Shown here one piece after another: positions 27,200 to 36,700 of a DNA stretch of 64,000 bases; position 1 is the first letter of the stretch; each line of letters starts with the position of its first letter. A model generated the notes under the pieces. It was given only the letters and a program-made list of their open reading frames with translations, had not been told where the DNA came from and did no database searches. Position numbers and translations under genes: made by a program. This DNA comes from G965262015 sp965262015. GTDB lineage: Bacteria; Spirochaetota; Leptospiria; Turneriellales; CBDBES01. The stretch is from assembly GCA_965262015.1 (NCBI GenBank), contig OZ253494.1, positions 1,736,001 through 1,800,000 on the forward strand, in the 5' to 3' direction.

Positions 27200-27287
27200 T
27201 AGTTAGATTCTACATCTTCTTTAACTGCATTGGTTCAGGTAACCAACGCAGTTATTCACGTTGATTGCCTCTGCCGTAATACCCCGT
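27200..27287 (-). repeat. Dispersed hairpin element, copy A
   Basis: An 88-base element between argH and lolA that recurs at 42802-42889 on the other strand. Read on the minus strand it forms AACTGCGTTGGTT / AACCAATGCAGTT with a five-base loop (27253-27223), 13 pairs including one G-U. It is followed by the conserved AAAGAAGATG. The pair that differs from copy B changes on both arms. Confidence 0.6.
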
Positions 27288-27319
27288 AAGAAAAACGGCT
27301 TATGAACACCTTAAACTGT
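27288..27319 (-). repeat. Short dispersed repeat related to an IS end
   Basis: On the minus strand this reads ACAGTTTAAGGTGTTCATAA and continues AGCCGTTTTTCTT. The same motif occurs at 51115, 53354 and, diverged, at 63188, where an IS30-like transposase remnant follows it. It joins hairpin copy A directly. Confidence 0.55.
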
Positions 27320-27372
27320 CTAACTCTAGATTTGATTTTCCAAAGGTTACACAATACAGATAAATATTATAC

Positions 27373-27978
27373 TTGACGATCAAACATCATTATAATTTGA
27401 ATGCTACCGTGTGGCGTTATAGTTTGATTGCTTGCTTAATAGTATTTTCTTTTACCTCTCGTACCAATGCATCAGGTAACATACTAAACGTATTAAAAAA
27501 GCAGCTAAATGGCCTGTACTCCAGTTTTTCAGGCGATTTTTTATATAGTGTAAATGGAATACCACGCTATACTGGTAAAATATCTTACCAGTATCCTGGT
27601 AAAATATATATGAAAAGTGCAACAGGGTCTGTTACTGCTTCAAACGGGCGTTATCTGTGGATCTACACACCTCGCTTAAATTTATGCCTACAACAAGATG
27701 TTAGCGAAATGAAAGATGGACTATTTAATCTCTTGGCAGATTATTCTGGAGAACAAAATACAAATACTTTTATATTTGTCCACTTAACAGATCCAACTAA
27801 ACGCATCCAAATTATACTAGAAAACTCTATGATAAAAACCCTACGCATTAAACAGCAACAAATAGAACGTGAATATAACTTTACTAATATACATATAAAT
27901 ATTGGTATAAAAGCTAGTTTATACAACTATAAGCCTCCCACCGAAGCTCGGTTAGTGATTAATCCTCTCAATAATTAA
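27373..27978 (+). CDS. lolA: LolA-like outer-membrane lipoprotein carrier
   Basis: 201 residues with a signal peptide (YSLIACLIVFSFTSRTNA), so periplasmic. LolA ferries lipoproteins from the LolCDE transporter to the outer membrane. Matching features are the early LNGLYSSFSGDFLYSV, the GKISYQYPGKIYMKSA beta block and SNGRYLWIYTPRLNL (family 'dg..lwiYdp'). The start is a TTG at 27373; a second TTG eight codons on is possible. It is consistent with the many lipoproteins in the window. purE starts 20 bases downstream. Confidence 0.75.
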   Translation: MTIKHHYNLNATVWRYSLIACLIVFSFTSRTNASGNILNVLKKQLNGLYSSFSGDFLYSVNGIPRYTGKISYQYPGKIYMKSATGSVTASNGRYLWIYTPRLNLCLQQDVSEMKDGLFNLLADYSGEQNTNTFIFVHLTDPTKRIQIILENSMIKTLRIKQQQIEREYNFTNIHINIGIKASLYNYKPPTEARLVINPLNN

Positions 27979-27998
27979 TAATTGCAAGAGTTAAGAAA

Positions 27999-28499
27999 AT
28001 GATATCTAATAATGACACTAACATACAAATCGCTATCGTAATGGGTAGTAAGTCGGATTGGTCTGTGATGAAACATTGTACAGATACTTTAAAGGAATTT
28101 TCCATACCTCATGAAGCACGTGTCTTATCCGCACACCGTACACCTGAAGCACTAAAAGACTATATAAAAACACAGAGTATAGCGGGGGTGAAGGTGTTTA
28201 TAGCGGCAGCGGGAGGGGCAGCTCATTTAGCTGGAGTTGTTGCTGCCCATACATTAAAACCTGTTTTAGGTGTTCCAATGCCTAATGAAGTATTATCTGG
28301 AATGGATTCTTTGTTATCAACTGTACAAATGCCCTCAGGTATACCTGTCGCAACATTCGCTATTGGCAAAGCGGGTGCTATTAACGCTGCTCTCTTTTCT
28401 ATCCAGATTTTATCATTAGATAATGAAACCAAAGAGGCGGATCTTCTTCGCCACAGAACTAATTCCGCAAATAAAATCCTAAATGAAAAATTAAATTAA
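27999..28499 (+). CDS. purE: N5-carboxyaminoimidazole ribonucleotide mutase
   Basis: 166 residues, class I PurE, which converts N5-CAIR to CAIR in purine synthesis. Signatures are IVMGSKSDWSVMKHC at the N-terminus, RVLSAHRTPEAL and the glycine-rich AAAGGAAHLAGVVAAHT. No purK is adjacent. Probably transcribed with lolA. Confidence 0.95.
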   Translation: MISNNDTNIQIAIVMGSKSDWSVMKHCTDTLKEFSIPHEARVLSAHRTPEALKDYIKTQSIAGVKVFIAAAGGAAHLAGVVAAHTLKPVLGVPMPNEVLSGMDSLLSTVQMPSGIPVATFAIGKAGAINAALFSIQILSLDNETKEADLLRHRTNSANKILNEKLN

Positions 28500-28537
28500 A
28501 CAAGCTCATACAATTAAGATCCATATATTAGAAAAAA

Positions 28538-29527
28538 CTAGGAGGGATTCATACTTACACATAAAAATATGGCATCTTCAGGTTTGTTATGAGGTAAATT
28601 ATTTAATGTAATTTCATCAAGAACAACAAAATGAAAAGAAAATATTAGACCATGCCAGCAGAAAATTGTATCCCCCCATTGTAAATCAAATTGTAGTTTT
28701 TGAGTTTGTAAGATAGCCTTGGGTCCTAGATAAGTGATAACTATAAATTCATTTTCTACATGGTACTCATGCTTTTCAACAATGTTTTTAGCCTGAAAAG
28801 AGTAGAACAAAGTGCAAACTAATTCATGATAGTGTTGTATGCTGGTTTGTATATCACGAACTACCTGCTTTGCCTCATGGGTGGCTAAAGCACGACCACG
28901 ATCAAAATCAAAAATTCTAAATGTATGATCTGAAGATTGTTGTATTTCATACAATAAAAGTGTACCTTTCGTACCATGAGGCAAACCAGCAGGTAGATGG
29001 TACACTTCTCCTGCTAAAGGTTGGTACTGATTAAGGTAGCTCAAAATTTCATTACTACCCATGGCTTTTTTAAAATCAACTAGACTATATTTCTCATTGA
29101 CGCCAAGATATAAACACGTTTCTGGATGAGCTTGTAGGATAGCCCAACTCTCATCTTTACCCATTCCACCATCATTAAAAAATTTTTGCAGATCTGGTGC
29201 CGAGGGGTGTACTTGTATAGATAAAGGGCGTTCCAAAGATAATAATTTAAGCATGAAAGGAAACTTTTTTAAATTATGTGTTTGTGCAAAATGATTGCGA
29301 AGATAGGGTTCCCCCACTTCTAACCAGTAATTCTGGAAAGTTATTTGCATGTCATTGGATACATCTATATAATTTGGAAACTGATCAAGTGTAGATAGTA
29401 AAATAATTTCACCAATAGGATGGGGGTAATCTAATGGACACAAGCTTTTAAAGTGTGTACCGCCCCATGGCTTAGGAACATAAAAGGGTTTTATCTTGAT
29501 TGCTTGTGCATTTCGTAAATCATTCAT
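28538..29527 (-). CDS. manA: Mannose-6-phosphate isomerase, class I
   Basis: 329 residues, zinc enzyme interconverting mannose-6-P and fructose-6-P. The signature region reads FPFMLKLLSLERPLSIQVHP (zinc ligands Gln and His), with YEIQQSSDHTFRIFDFDR and the conserved GLPHGTKG loop. It supplies mannose for sugar nucleotides in the envelope. It diverges from queA, with 49 bases between the two starts. Confidence 0.88.
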   Translation of the reverse strand: MNDLRNAQAIKIKPFYVPKPWGGTHFKSLCPLDYPHPIGEIILLSTLDQFPNYIDVSNDMQITFQNYWLEVGEPYLRNHFAQTHNLKKFPFMLKLLSLERPLSIQVHPSAPDLQKFFNDGGMGKDESWAILQAHPETCLYLGVNEKYSLVDFKKAMGSNEILSYLNQYQPLAGEVYHLPAGLPHGTKGTLLLYEIQQSSDHTFRIFDFDRGRALATHEAKQVVRDIQTSIQHYHELVCTLFYSFQAKNIVEKHEYHVENEFIVITYLGPKAILQTQKLQFDLQWGDTIFCWHGLIFSFHFVVLDEITLNNLPHNKPEDAIFLCVSMNPS

Positions 29528-29576
29528 GGTACAATAGTGTAAATAATATATCCAATATTACAAGAGAATCCTTGCC

Positions 29577-30605
29577 GTGTCATTCCTTTCATATTCTTTA
29601 CCATCCAATCTCATAGCTAAGTATCCTGTCCATCCCAGAGATCATTCAAGGCTAATGCTACTGAATAGAAAAGACGAGACATTGCAATCTAGTTTTTTTT
29701 ACAATATTTGTAATTATTTATGTAAGGATGATCTCTTAATTATTAACAACACACATGTTGAAGCACGTAGAGTTTTATTAGAAAAAATTAGCTCTCATGC
29801 AACTTTTGAATGTTTATTTGTACAATTAAACTCACTGGGTTACTGGGAGATATTAGTTGCTAGACATAAGAAATTAAAACCTAATGATATTTTAGTTTCT
29901 ATCAACAATAGGGATATAGAGTTTACCGTGCGGATAAATCCAACACAAAGCCCATTTATTTATTTAGAAACACAAAGCGTACTAGATGCTAATATATTTC
30001 AGAAGATTGGCACACTACCTATACCTCCTTATCTAAAAAGAAAGTATGAGAAAACCGACCAGTATGATTATCAAAGTATTTTTGCCTGCAATACGGGTTC
30101 TATTGCCTCACCCACATCTACTCTACACTTTACCCATACACTCATTAAAGCACTGCAAGAAAAAGGGGTATCTACTAAATATATTACGCTCGAAATTGGT
30201 TACGGCACCTTCGCTCCTTTAAGTCAATATAATTATAAAACACGTACACTACATACTGAAAAATATTGTATCCCTGAAGACACTGCTTATGCAATAAGAA
30301 ATAAACACTACAACCGTTTAATTGTGGTTGGCACCACTGCACTACGAACAATAGAAACAGTATATCGCAAGACAAATGGTACTTTTGATAATTACCTTAA
30401 AGGAACTACAAATCTATTTCTGCTGCCGCCAGACACAATTCATACCGCAGATGGATTAATCACTAACTTCCATTTCCCCAGCTCTAGCCTACTTCTACTA
30501 GTGCAATGTATGGTAAAGGAATCATTACTCAGAAGAGCATATGAACAGGCCATCAAAGAAGCATATCGATTTTATTCTTATGGCGACGCTATGTTTATTT
30601 TGTAA
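29577..30605 (+). CDS. queA: S-adenosylmethionine:tRNA ribosyltransferase-isomerase
   Basis: 342 residues starting GTG. It transfers the ribosyl part of SAM to preQ1 in tRNA to make epoxyqueuosine. Visible are IAKYPVHPRDHSRLMLLNR, TGSIASPTSTLHFT, LEIGYGTFAPL, HTEKYCIP and the final AIKEAYRFYSYGDAMFI. It overlaps the argG 3' end by 11 bases, tail to tail. Together with the transporter at 58.4 kb and QueF at 61.2 kb it indicates queuosine from salvaged preQ0. Confidence 0.93.
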   Translation: MSFLSYSLPSNLIAKYPVHPRDHSRLMLLNRKDETLQSSFFYNICNYLCKDDLLIINNTHVEARRVLLEKISSHATFECLFVQLNSLGYWEILVARHKKLKPNDILVSINNRDIEFTVRINPTQSPFIYLETQSVLDANIFQKIGTLPIPPYLKRKYEKTDQYDYQSIFACNTGSIASPTSTLHFTHTLIKALQEKGVSTKYITLEIGYGTFAPLSQYNYKTRTLHTEKYCIPEDTAYAIRNKHYNRLIVVGTTALRTIETVYRKTNGTFDNYLKGTTNLFLLPPDTIHTADGLITNFHFPSSSLLLLVQCMVKESLLRRAYEQAIKEAYRFYSYGDAMFIL

Positions 30606-31800
30606 AATTTTTATCTGCAGAATACTTTAAATCTAAACCATATATATTAATAAAACCTTCTGCATCTTTCGGATTATATAATTTTTCGGCCTCAAAGGAC
30701 GCCAAGGTTGAATTATAAAGTGCATATTGAGATTTACGTCCTACAATAATAATATTTCCCTTATGTAGCTTGCACCTTACTTCGCCTGATATATTTTTCT
30801 GTGTAAAATCCATAAAAGCCTGTATGCTTTCTCTCTCTGGTGAAAACCACTTACCGTTATATACCAGTCTAGCATATTTCATGCTCATTTCATCTTTCAG
30901 ATGTTGTAAATTTTTGTCTAAAATTAGATGTTCTAAAGCCTTGTGCGTCTTATACAAAACACTACCACCGGGAGTCTCGTACACTCCCCTGGATTTAATG
31001 CCTACTAGGCGATTCTCTACAATATCTACACGCCCTATACCATGCTTGCCTGCTATATTATTGAGTTCTTGAAGCAGTTGGTTTGCTGAAGTGTATGACG
31101 TACCATTTAAACCAATAGGAATACCCTGTTCAAAAGTAATGTTTAAATAATATGGTTGATTAGGAGCCTTCTCTATAGATTGGGTCATTTGAAACATATT
31201 CTCGTTTGGCTCTTGATAAGCATCTTCTAGAATACCGCCCTCATAAGAGGTATGTAACAAATTTGAATCTATAGAATATGGTTTTTCTGGGCTTACTGTA
31301 ATGGGTATGTTTTCTCTTTGTGCATATTCTATAAGATCATTTCTACCCTCGTATTCCCATACTCGCCAGGGAGCTAATATTTTTAGATTAGGAGCCAAGG
31401 TCATGAAAGTAAGTTCAAATCGTACCTGATCATTCCCTTTACCCGTTGCACCATGCACCAATACGTCTGCTTTTTCTTTCTGTGCAATTTCTACCTGTTT
31501 CTTAGCTATCAAAGGGCGGGCAATGGATGTACCCAGTAAATATTCGGATTCGTATACGGCTGAAGCCTGCAACATGGGCCATACAAAATAGCGTACAAAT
31601 TCTTCTTTAAGATCTAGTTGATAATATTTATTAGCACCTGTACTAAGTGCTTTCTTCTCTAATCCAGATAAGTCTTCATTTTGGCCAACATCAGCACAAA
31701 AGGCAATTATTTCACAATTATATTCTTTCCTTAGCCAATGAATAATTACAGAAGTATCTAAACCACCAGAATAGGCAACTACAGCTTTTCGAATTTGCAT
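30595..31800 (-). CDS. argG: Argininosuccinate synthase
   Basis: 401 residues. It joins citrulline and aspartate with ATP. N-terminal AVVAYSGGLDTSVIIHWL is the PP-loop, and ATGKGNDQVRFE near residue 115 and the NGKWFSPERE block are family landmarks. It follows the pdhC-like gene by three bases on the minus strand, so the two share a transcript. Confidence 0.95.
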   Translation of the reverse strand: MQIRKAVVAYSGGLDTSVIIHWLRKEYNCEIIAFCADVGQNEDLSGLEKKALSTGANKYYQLDLKEEFVRYFVWPMLQASAVYESEYLLGTSIARPLIAKKQVEIAQKEKADVLVHGATGKGNDQVRFELTFMTLAPNLKILAPWRVWEYEGRNDLIEYAQRENIPITVSPEKPYSIDSNLLHTSYEGGILEDAYQEPNENMFQMTQSIEKAPNQPYYLNITFEQGIPIGLNGTSYTSANQLLQELNNIAGKHGIGRVDIVENRLVGIKSRGVYETPGGSVLYKTHKALEHLILDKNLQHLKDEMSMKYARLVYNGKWFSPERESIQAFMDFTQKNISGEVRCKLHKGNIIIVGRKSQYALYNSTLASFEAEKLYNPKDAEGFINIYGLDLKYSADKNFTK

Positions 31801-31803
31801 AAT

Positions 31804-33120
31804 TTACCTCAGTAAATGACTATTCTCTAAGAAAAAAGCCAAAGATTGGAGAAATTTAGCTCCCACCATACCATTTACAACACGATGATCACAAGACAAT
31901 GTAATAGATATAATATCTCTAGAAATAAATTCTTCTTGTGTTTTATCCCAACGTAATTTTTTACTCACTGCACCTACTGCTAATATTGCTACTTCTGGTG
32001 GATTAATAATAGCACTAAAAGATTGGATCCCAAACATACCAAGGTTAGAGATAGTAAATGTGCTGTTTGTATATTCCTCTGGTTGTAAGGTTCTTTTTCG
32101 TGCTTTTTGGGCTAACTGTTTAACTTCAGTTGCAATATTAAAAATAGTCTTTTGTTCTGCACTACGAATAATAGGGGTAATCAAGCCATCATCTAAGGCA
32201 ACAGCCACACCAATATCAATATTCTTTTTAAGTAATATGGTATCATTTTGCCATTCCGCATTTATAATACGGTTTTTTGCCAAGGCAAATGCCGTTGCCA
32301 TAATTATAAAATCATTAATGCTAACCTTAACCATTTTATATTCATCTTCTGCCATGTCTTCTGAACATTGTTGTAGGCTGTTGTTGATTTTTTGACGCAT
32401 TTTTATAAGAGAGGTGAGGTCTATTTCTCTTTCTAGATAGAAATGTGGAATCTGACTCTTGGATAATGTTAATCTTTGAGCAATAGTATGATTCATCATA
32501 GATACTGGTTGTTGCAGATCATTTGGATATGACGGAAAAAAAGGTGATGTTTGGGATTGCCCCGTATACATACTAACCGCAGTAGAAGATGTCTGGTACT
32601 TAACAACATCACGTTTTAAAATACGTCCCATAGGGCCCGTTCCCTGGATATTATTCATGGATATATTCTCTTGTGTAGCTAACTTTTTGGCAAGTGGCGA
32701 AGCTTTTATTCTGGCATTATCTTGTATGGTGCTGTCTTCCTTGAGGGTAGCTTGACTAGGGAATGAATCGGATAGTGTCTCTTTCTGTGATGTAGTTGGT
32801 ATATTTTTTGATTGTATAGAAGAGGCTTTAGATATATTGTCTAACGAAGTAACTTTTGCCAATAGGGCAGAGATATCTTCAGACTTTTCCCCCACAATCG
32901 CAATAGGGCTACCTACCTTGATTCTTGACTTAATTTTTACAAGATGTTTAAGCAGGATTCCTTCGTCGTAAGCCTCTAAATTCATAACAGCTTTGTCTGT
33001 TTCTACACTAGCAATAATATCGCCAGGGGCAACTACTTCACCCTCTTGCTTTTCCCAACTTACCAAGATCCCTTCTTGCATGGTGGGAGATAACTGTGTC
33101 ATAGTAATTAATTCTGCCAT
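31804..33120 (-). CDS. Dihydrolipoyl acyltransferase (E2) of a 2-oxo acid dehydrogenase complex
   Basis: 438 residues: a lipoyl domain (lipoylated Lys43 in VETDKAVMNLEAYDEG), a Ser/Thr/Gln-rich linker, a peripheral-subunit-binding domain near 140-175 (ASPLAKKLATQENISMNNI, then GTGPMGRILKRDV) and a C-terminal catalytic domain ending with the active-site SCDHRVVNGMVGAKFL. The N-terminus ITMTQLSPTMQEG is that of pyruvate dehydrogenase E2, so pyruvate is the likely substrate. E1 and E3 genes are not in the window. It heads a two-gene unit with argG. Confidence 0.88.
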   Translation of the reverse strand: MAELITMTQLSPTMQEGILVSWEKQEGEVVAPGDIIASVETDKAVMNLEAYDEGILLKHLVKIKSRIKVGSPIAIVGEKSEDISALLAKVTSLDNISKASSIQSKNIPTTSQKETLSDSFPSQATLKEDSTIQDNARIKASPLAKKLATQENISMNNIQGTGPMGRILKRDVVKYQTSSTAVSMYTGQSQTSPFFPSYPNDLQQPVSMMNHTIAQRLTLSKSQIPHFYLEREIDLTSLIKMRQKINNSLQQCSEDMAEDEYKMVKVSINDFIIMATAFALAKNRIINAEWQNDTILLKKNIDIGVAVALDDGLITPIIRSAEQKTIFNIATEVKQLAQKARKRTLQPEEYTNSTFTISNLGMFGIQSFSAIINPPEVAILAVGAVSKKLRWDKTQEEFISRDIISITLSCDHRVVNGMVGAKFLQSLAFFLENSHLLR

Positions 33121-33239
33121 CTATATTTCTATCTTACTACATTAGGATGCTTACTTTAGTATCGGCATGTAAATATGTGCAACCACAAACAGAAACAGAA
33201 AAAATTATATTATCAAGAATAAAGAAAAGATAAGTTCCA

Positions 33240-33735
33240 TTTTGAAGTGCGAAAATGAGTTCATTATTTACTCTGTAAGTAATCTAATATCTAATAGTAG
33301 GAATAAATAATGAGCTATACACATTTATCATTTGAGGAACAAGAAGTTATTCATGATTCTAAGATCTTTAGGCTCAATATTTCTGATATTGCCCTTAAGC
33401 TAGAGAAACATCTGTCCAGTATTTACAGAGAAATAAAATATAATCAGAATAAGTTAAGTAATTATACCACTACAGAGTTTAAAAATATGGAAAGACATTT
33501 TAACTGCAAGGTCTATTTTATGGGTACATCTTCTTCTTGGCAGAGAAGTCTTAATGAATATAGTAATAGATTGATTAGACAATATCGAATCAAGGGAATA
33601 TATTCTTGGTATGTTACACAAAAGTATCTTGATGAGATTATACATAAAATAAACTCAAGACCAAGAAAAATATTAGGCTATTTAATAGCCAATGAGGTAT
33701 TTAAAGAGTAAATACCTTAATTTGCACTGCAAAAC
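33240..33735 (+). mobile_element. Internally deleted IS30-family element
   Basis: About 0.5 kb. The left end reads TTTTGAAGTGCGAAAATGAG and the right end, read inward, TTTTGCAGTGCAAATTAAGG, giving imperfect terminal repeats (14 of 20 identical). Between them is a single shortened transposase frame. A normal IS30 element is about 1.1 kb, so more than half is missing while both ends remain. Confidence 0.6.
33310..33711 (+). pseudogene. IS30 transposase with central deletion
   Basis: 133 residues. Residues 1-60 are the IS30 N-terminal HTH (HLSFEEQEVIHDS, then ISDIALKLEKHLSSIYREIK). From about residue 68 the frame jumps to the C-terminal end of the catalytic domain (VYFMGTSSSWQRSLNEYSNR; INSRPRKILGYLIANEVF). 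The intervening region with the first two catalytic acids is gone, so it cannot be an active transposase. The frame is still open, pointing to an in-frame deletion. A ribosome site (AGGA) and ATG remain; a DNA-binding peptide could still be made. Confidence 0.75.
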
Positions 33736-33747
33736 ACAAGATCGCAA

Positions 33748-36700
33748 TTATTGTGGTATGCTTATCTTACGGATACGATGGTTATCAGTATCCGCCACAT
33801 ATACATTGCCTGAACTATCAACCGCTACCCCATAAGGTCTATTAAATTGTGCTACGTTACCCGCACCATCCATGTTCCCTGCAGTACCAGTAGTACCCGC
33901 CAATGTTGTAACCACACCCGTCGTTATCTTCTGGATACGATGGTTATCAGTATCTGCTACATATACATTGCCTGAACCATCAACCGCTACTCCTCTAGGC
34001 TTGTTAAAAGCACTTGCCAACGTGCTAACCACACCCGTAGACGTTATCTTGCGGATACGATGGCTCTCACTATCTGCCACATATACATTACCACTACCAT
34101 CAACCGCTACTCCATTAGGCTTATTGAATTGTGCTACATTACCCGCACCATCCATGTTCCCTGCAGTACCAGTACCCGCCAACGTGCTAACCACACCCGT
34201 AGATGTTATCTTCCGGATACGATGGTTAAAAGTATCTGCCACATATACATTACCACTACCATCAACCGCTACTCTTCTTTGATAATTAAATTGTGCTACA
34301 TTACCTGCACCATCCATAGAACCTGCAGTACCAGTACCCGCAAACGTTGTAACCACACCCGCAGACGTTATCTTTCGGATACGATTGTTACCAGTATCTG
34401 CCACATATACATTGCCTGAACTATCAATCGCTACTCCTCTAGGATAATTAAATTGTGCTACATTACCCGCACCGTCCATAAAACCTGCAGTACCAGTACC
34501 CGCAAACGTTGTAACCACACCCATAGACGTTATCTTGCGGATACGCTGGTTGTCCGTATCTACTACATATACAAACCCTGAACCATCAACTTCTACTCCT
34601 ATAGGATAATAAAATTGTGCTACATTACCTGCACCATTCATAAAACCTGCAGTACCAGTACCCGCAAACGTCTCAACAATAACTGGAGCACAGGTTTCAT
34701 TACTTTTAAAGGTATAATAGTCATCACAAGAAACACATTTTTCTGTATTGGCAGTAGGAACCTTTACCGTTGAAGGAGTACCATTCGTACAGATGGGATC
34801 CAACCCTCCGCAAATCTCACCATTTAGATCAAAACCACTATTGCAAGAAACACACTTCTCTGTGTTGGCAAAGAAAACCTTTGCTGTTGAAGGGGTTCCA
34901 TTCGTACAAATAGGATCAAGAGTAGGAGGTTCTACGATTATCCTGCGGATACGATTGTTCCTCCAAGTACCTCCCACATATAGATTACCTAAGCCATCAA
35001 CCGTTACTCCAAAAGGCTGATTAAATCTTGCTACATTACTCGCACCATCCATAAAACCTGCAGTACCAGTACCCGCCAATGTGCTAACCACACCGCCAGA
35101 CGTTATCTCTCGGATGCGATGATTACTAGAATCTGCCACATATACAAACCCTGAATTATCAACCGCTACTCCTTGGGGAGCATCAAATTGTGCTACATTA
35201 CCTGCACCATCCATAGAACCCTGAGTACCAGTACCCGCCAACGTACTAACCACACCACCAGACGTTATCTTACGGATACGATGGTTAGAAGTATCTGCCA
35301 CATATACAAACCCTGAACCATCAACCGCTACTCCAAAAGGATAACTAAATTGTGCTACACTACCCGCACCATCCATAAAACCTGCAGTCCCAGTACCCGC
35401 CAATGTGCTAACCACACCACCAGACGTTATCTTACGGATACTATGGTTACTCTTGTCTGCCACGTATACAAACCCTGAACCATCAACCGCTACTCCATAA
35501 GGATTATTAAATTGTGCTACATTACCCGCACCATCCATAGAACCCTGAGTACCAGTACCCGCCAACGTACTAACCACACCACCAGACGTTATCTTACGGA
35601 TACGATGGTTAGAAGTATCTGCCACATATACAAACCCTGAACCATCAACCGCTACTCCATAAGGATAACTAAATTGTGCTACATTACCCGCACCATCCAT
35701 AGAACCCTGAGTACCAGTACCCGCCAACGTACTAACCACACCACCAGACGTTATCTTACGGATACTATGGTTATTCTTGTCTGCCACATATACATTGCCT
35801 GAATTATCAACCGCTACTCCATGAGGATCCTTAAATTCTGCTATATTACTCGCACCATTTGTAAAACCACTACCACCAGTACCCGCCAACGTCTCAACAA
35901 TAATTGGTGTGCAGGTTTCATCACGTTTTAAGGAATAATAGTTATTACAAGAAATACACTTTTCTATGTTAGCGGTAGGGAACTTCACCATCGAGGCAAC
36001 ACCATTCGTACAAATAGGATCAAACTGTTCTCTACAAAGTTCACCATCCAAACCAAAACCACTATTACAAGAAACACACTTTTCTATATTGTCAGTAGAA
36101 ATCTTTACCGTTGAGGGGGTTCCATTCGTACAGATAGGATCAAAGATGGGAATCTGGGTCGCACCATCATCTTCACCATTCATCTTGAACATACCAATAC
36201 CACGGTCAGAACCAGCAGTAAAAACATAGTACCTACCATCAATATGCACAGAAGCAATAGCTCGAACATTACGAAGGTGTAAACCTGGCATAGCATACAT
36301 TACGTTAACGTAGTCTAAACCACTCGCTGAAGCACGATAAATACCCATAGAATATGTGTTGTTAGGAAACAATAGATAGCTGGTATCTGCATAATAAATA
36401 TGCAATAGGTTAAATATACCAGATACAAACTCCTGTCTACCATTGTCGAAATCCCATAAAATACTAACTATGTGTCTTAGGCTACCGTCCGTCCTGGATA
36501 CCTCAAACAAGCTTACACTACCAATACGATCACCTGCAACCAACAAAAAAACAGGAGCATTTTCATTCGCACTAAATATCTCTAAGGCACTTATAGCATA
36601 AAAACCATACCGATTGGGCCTTCCATACCCAAAGTCATCTGTTTCTACCGACCCCTCGGATATTACATCATCATGTCGAATACTGCTGATATGGGTCATG

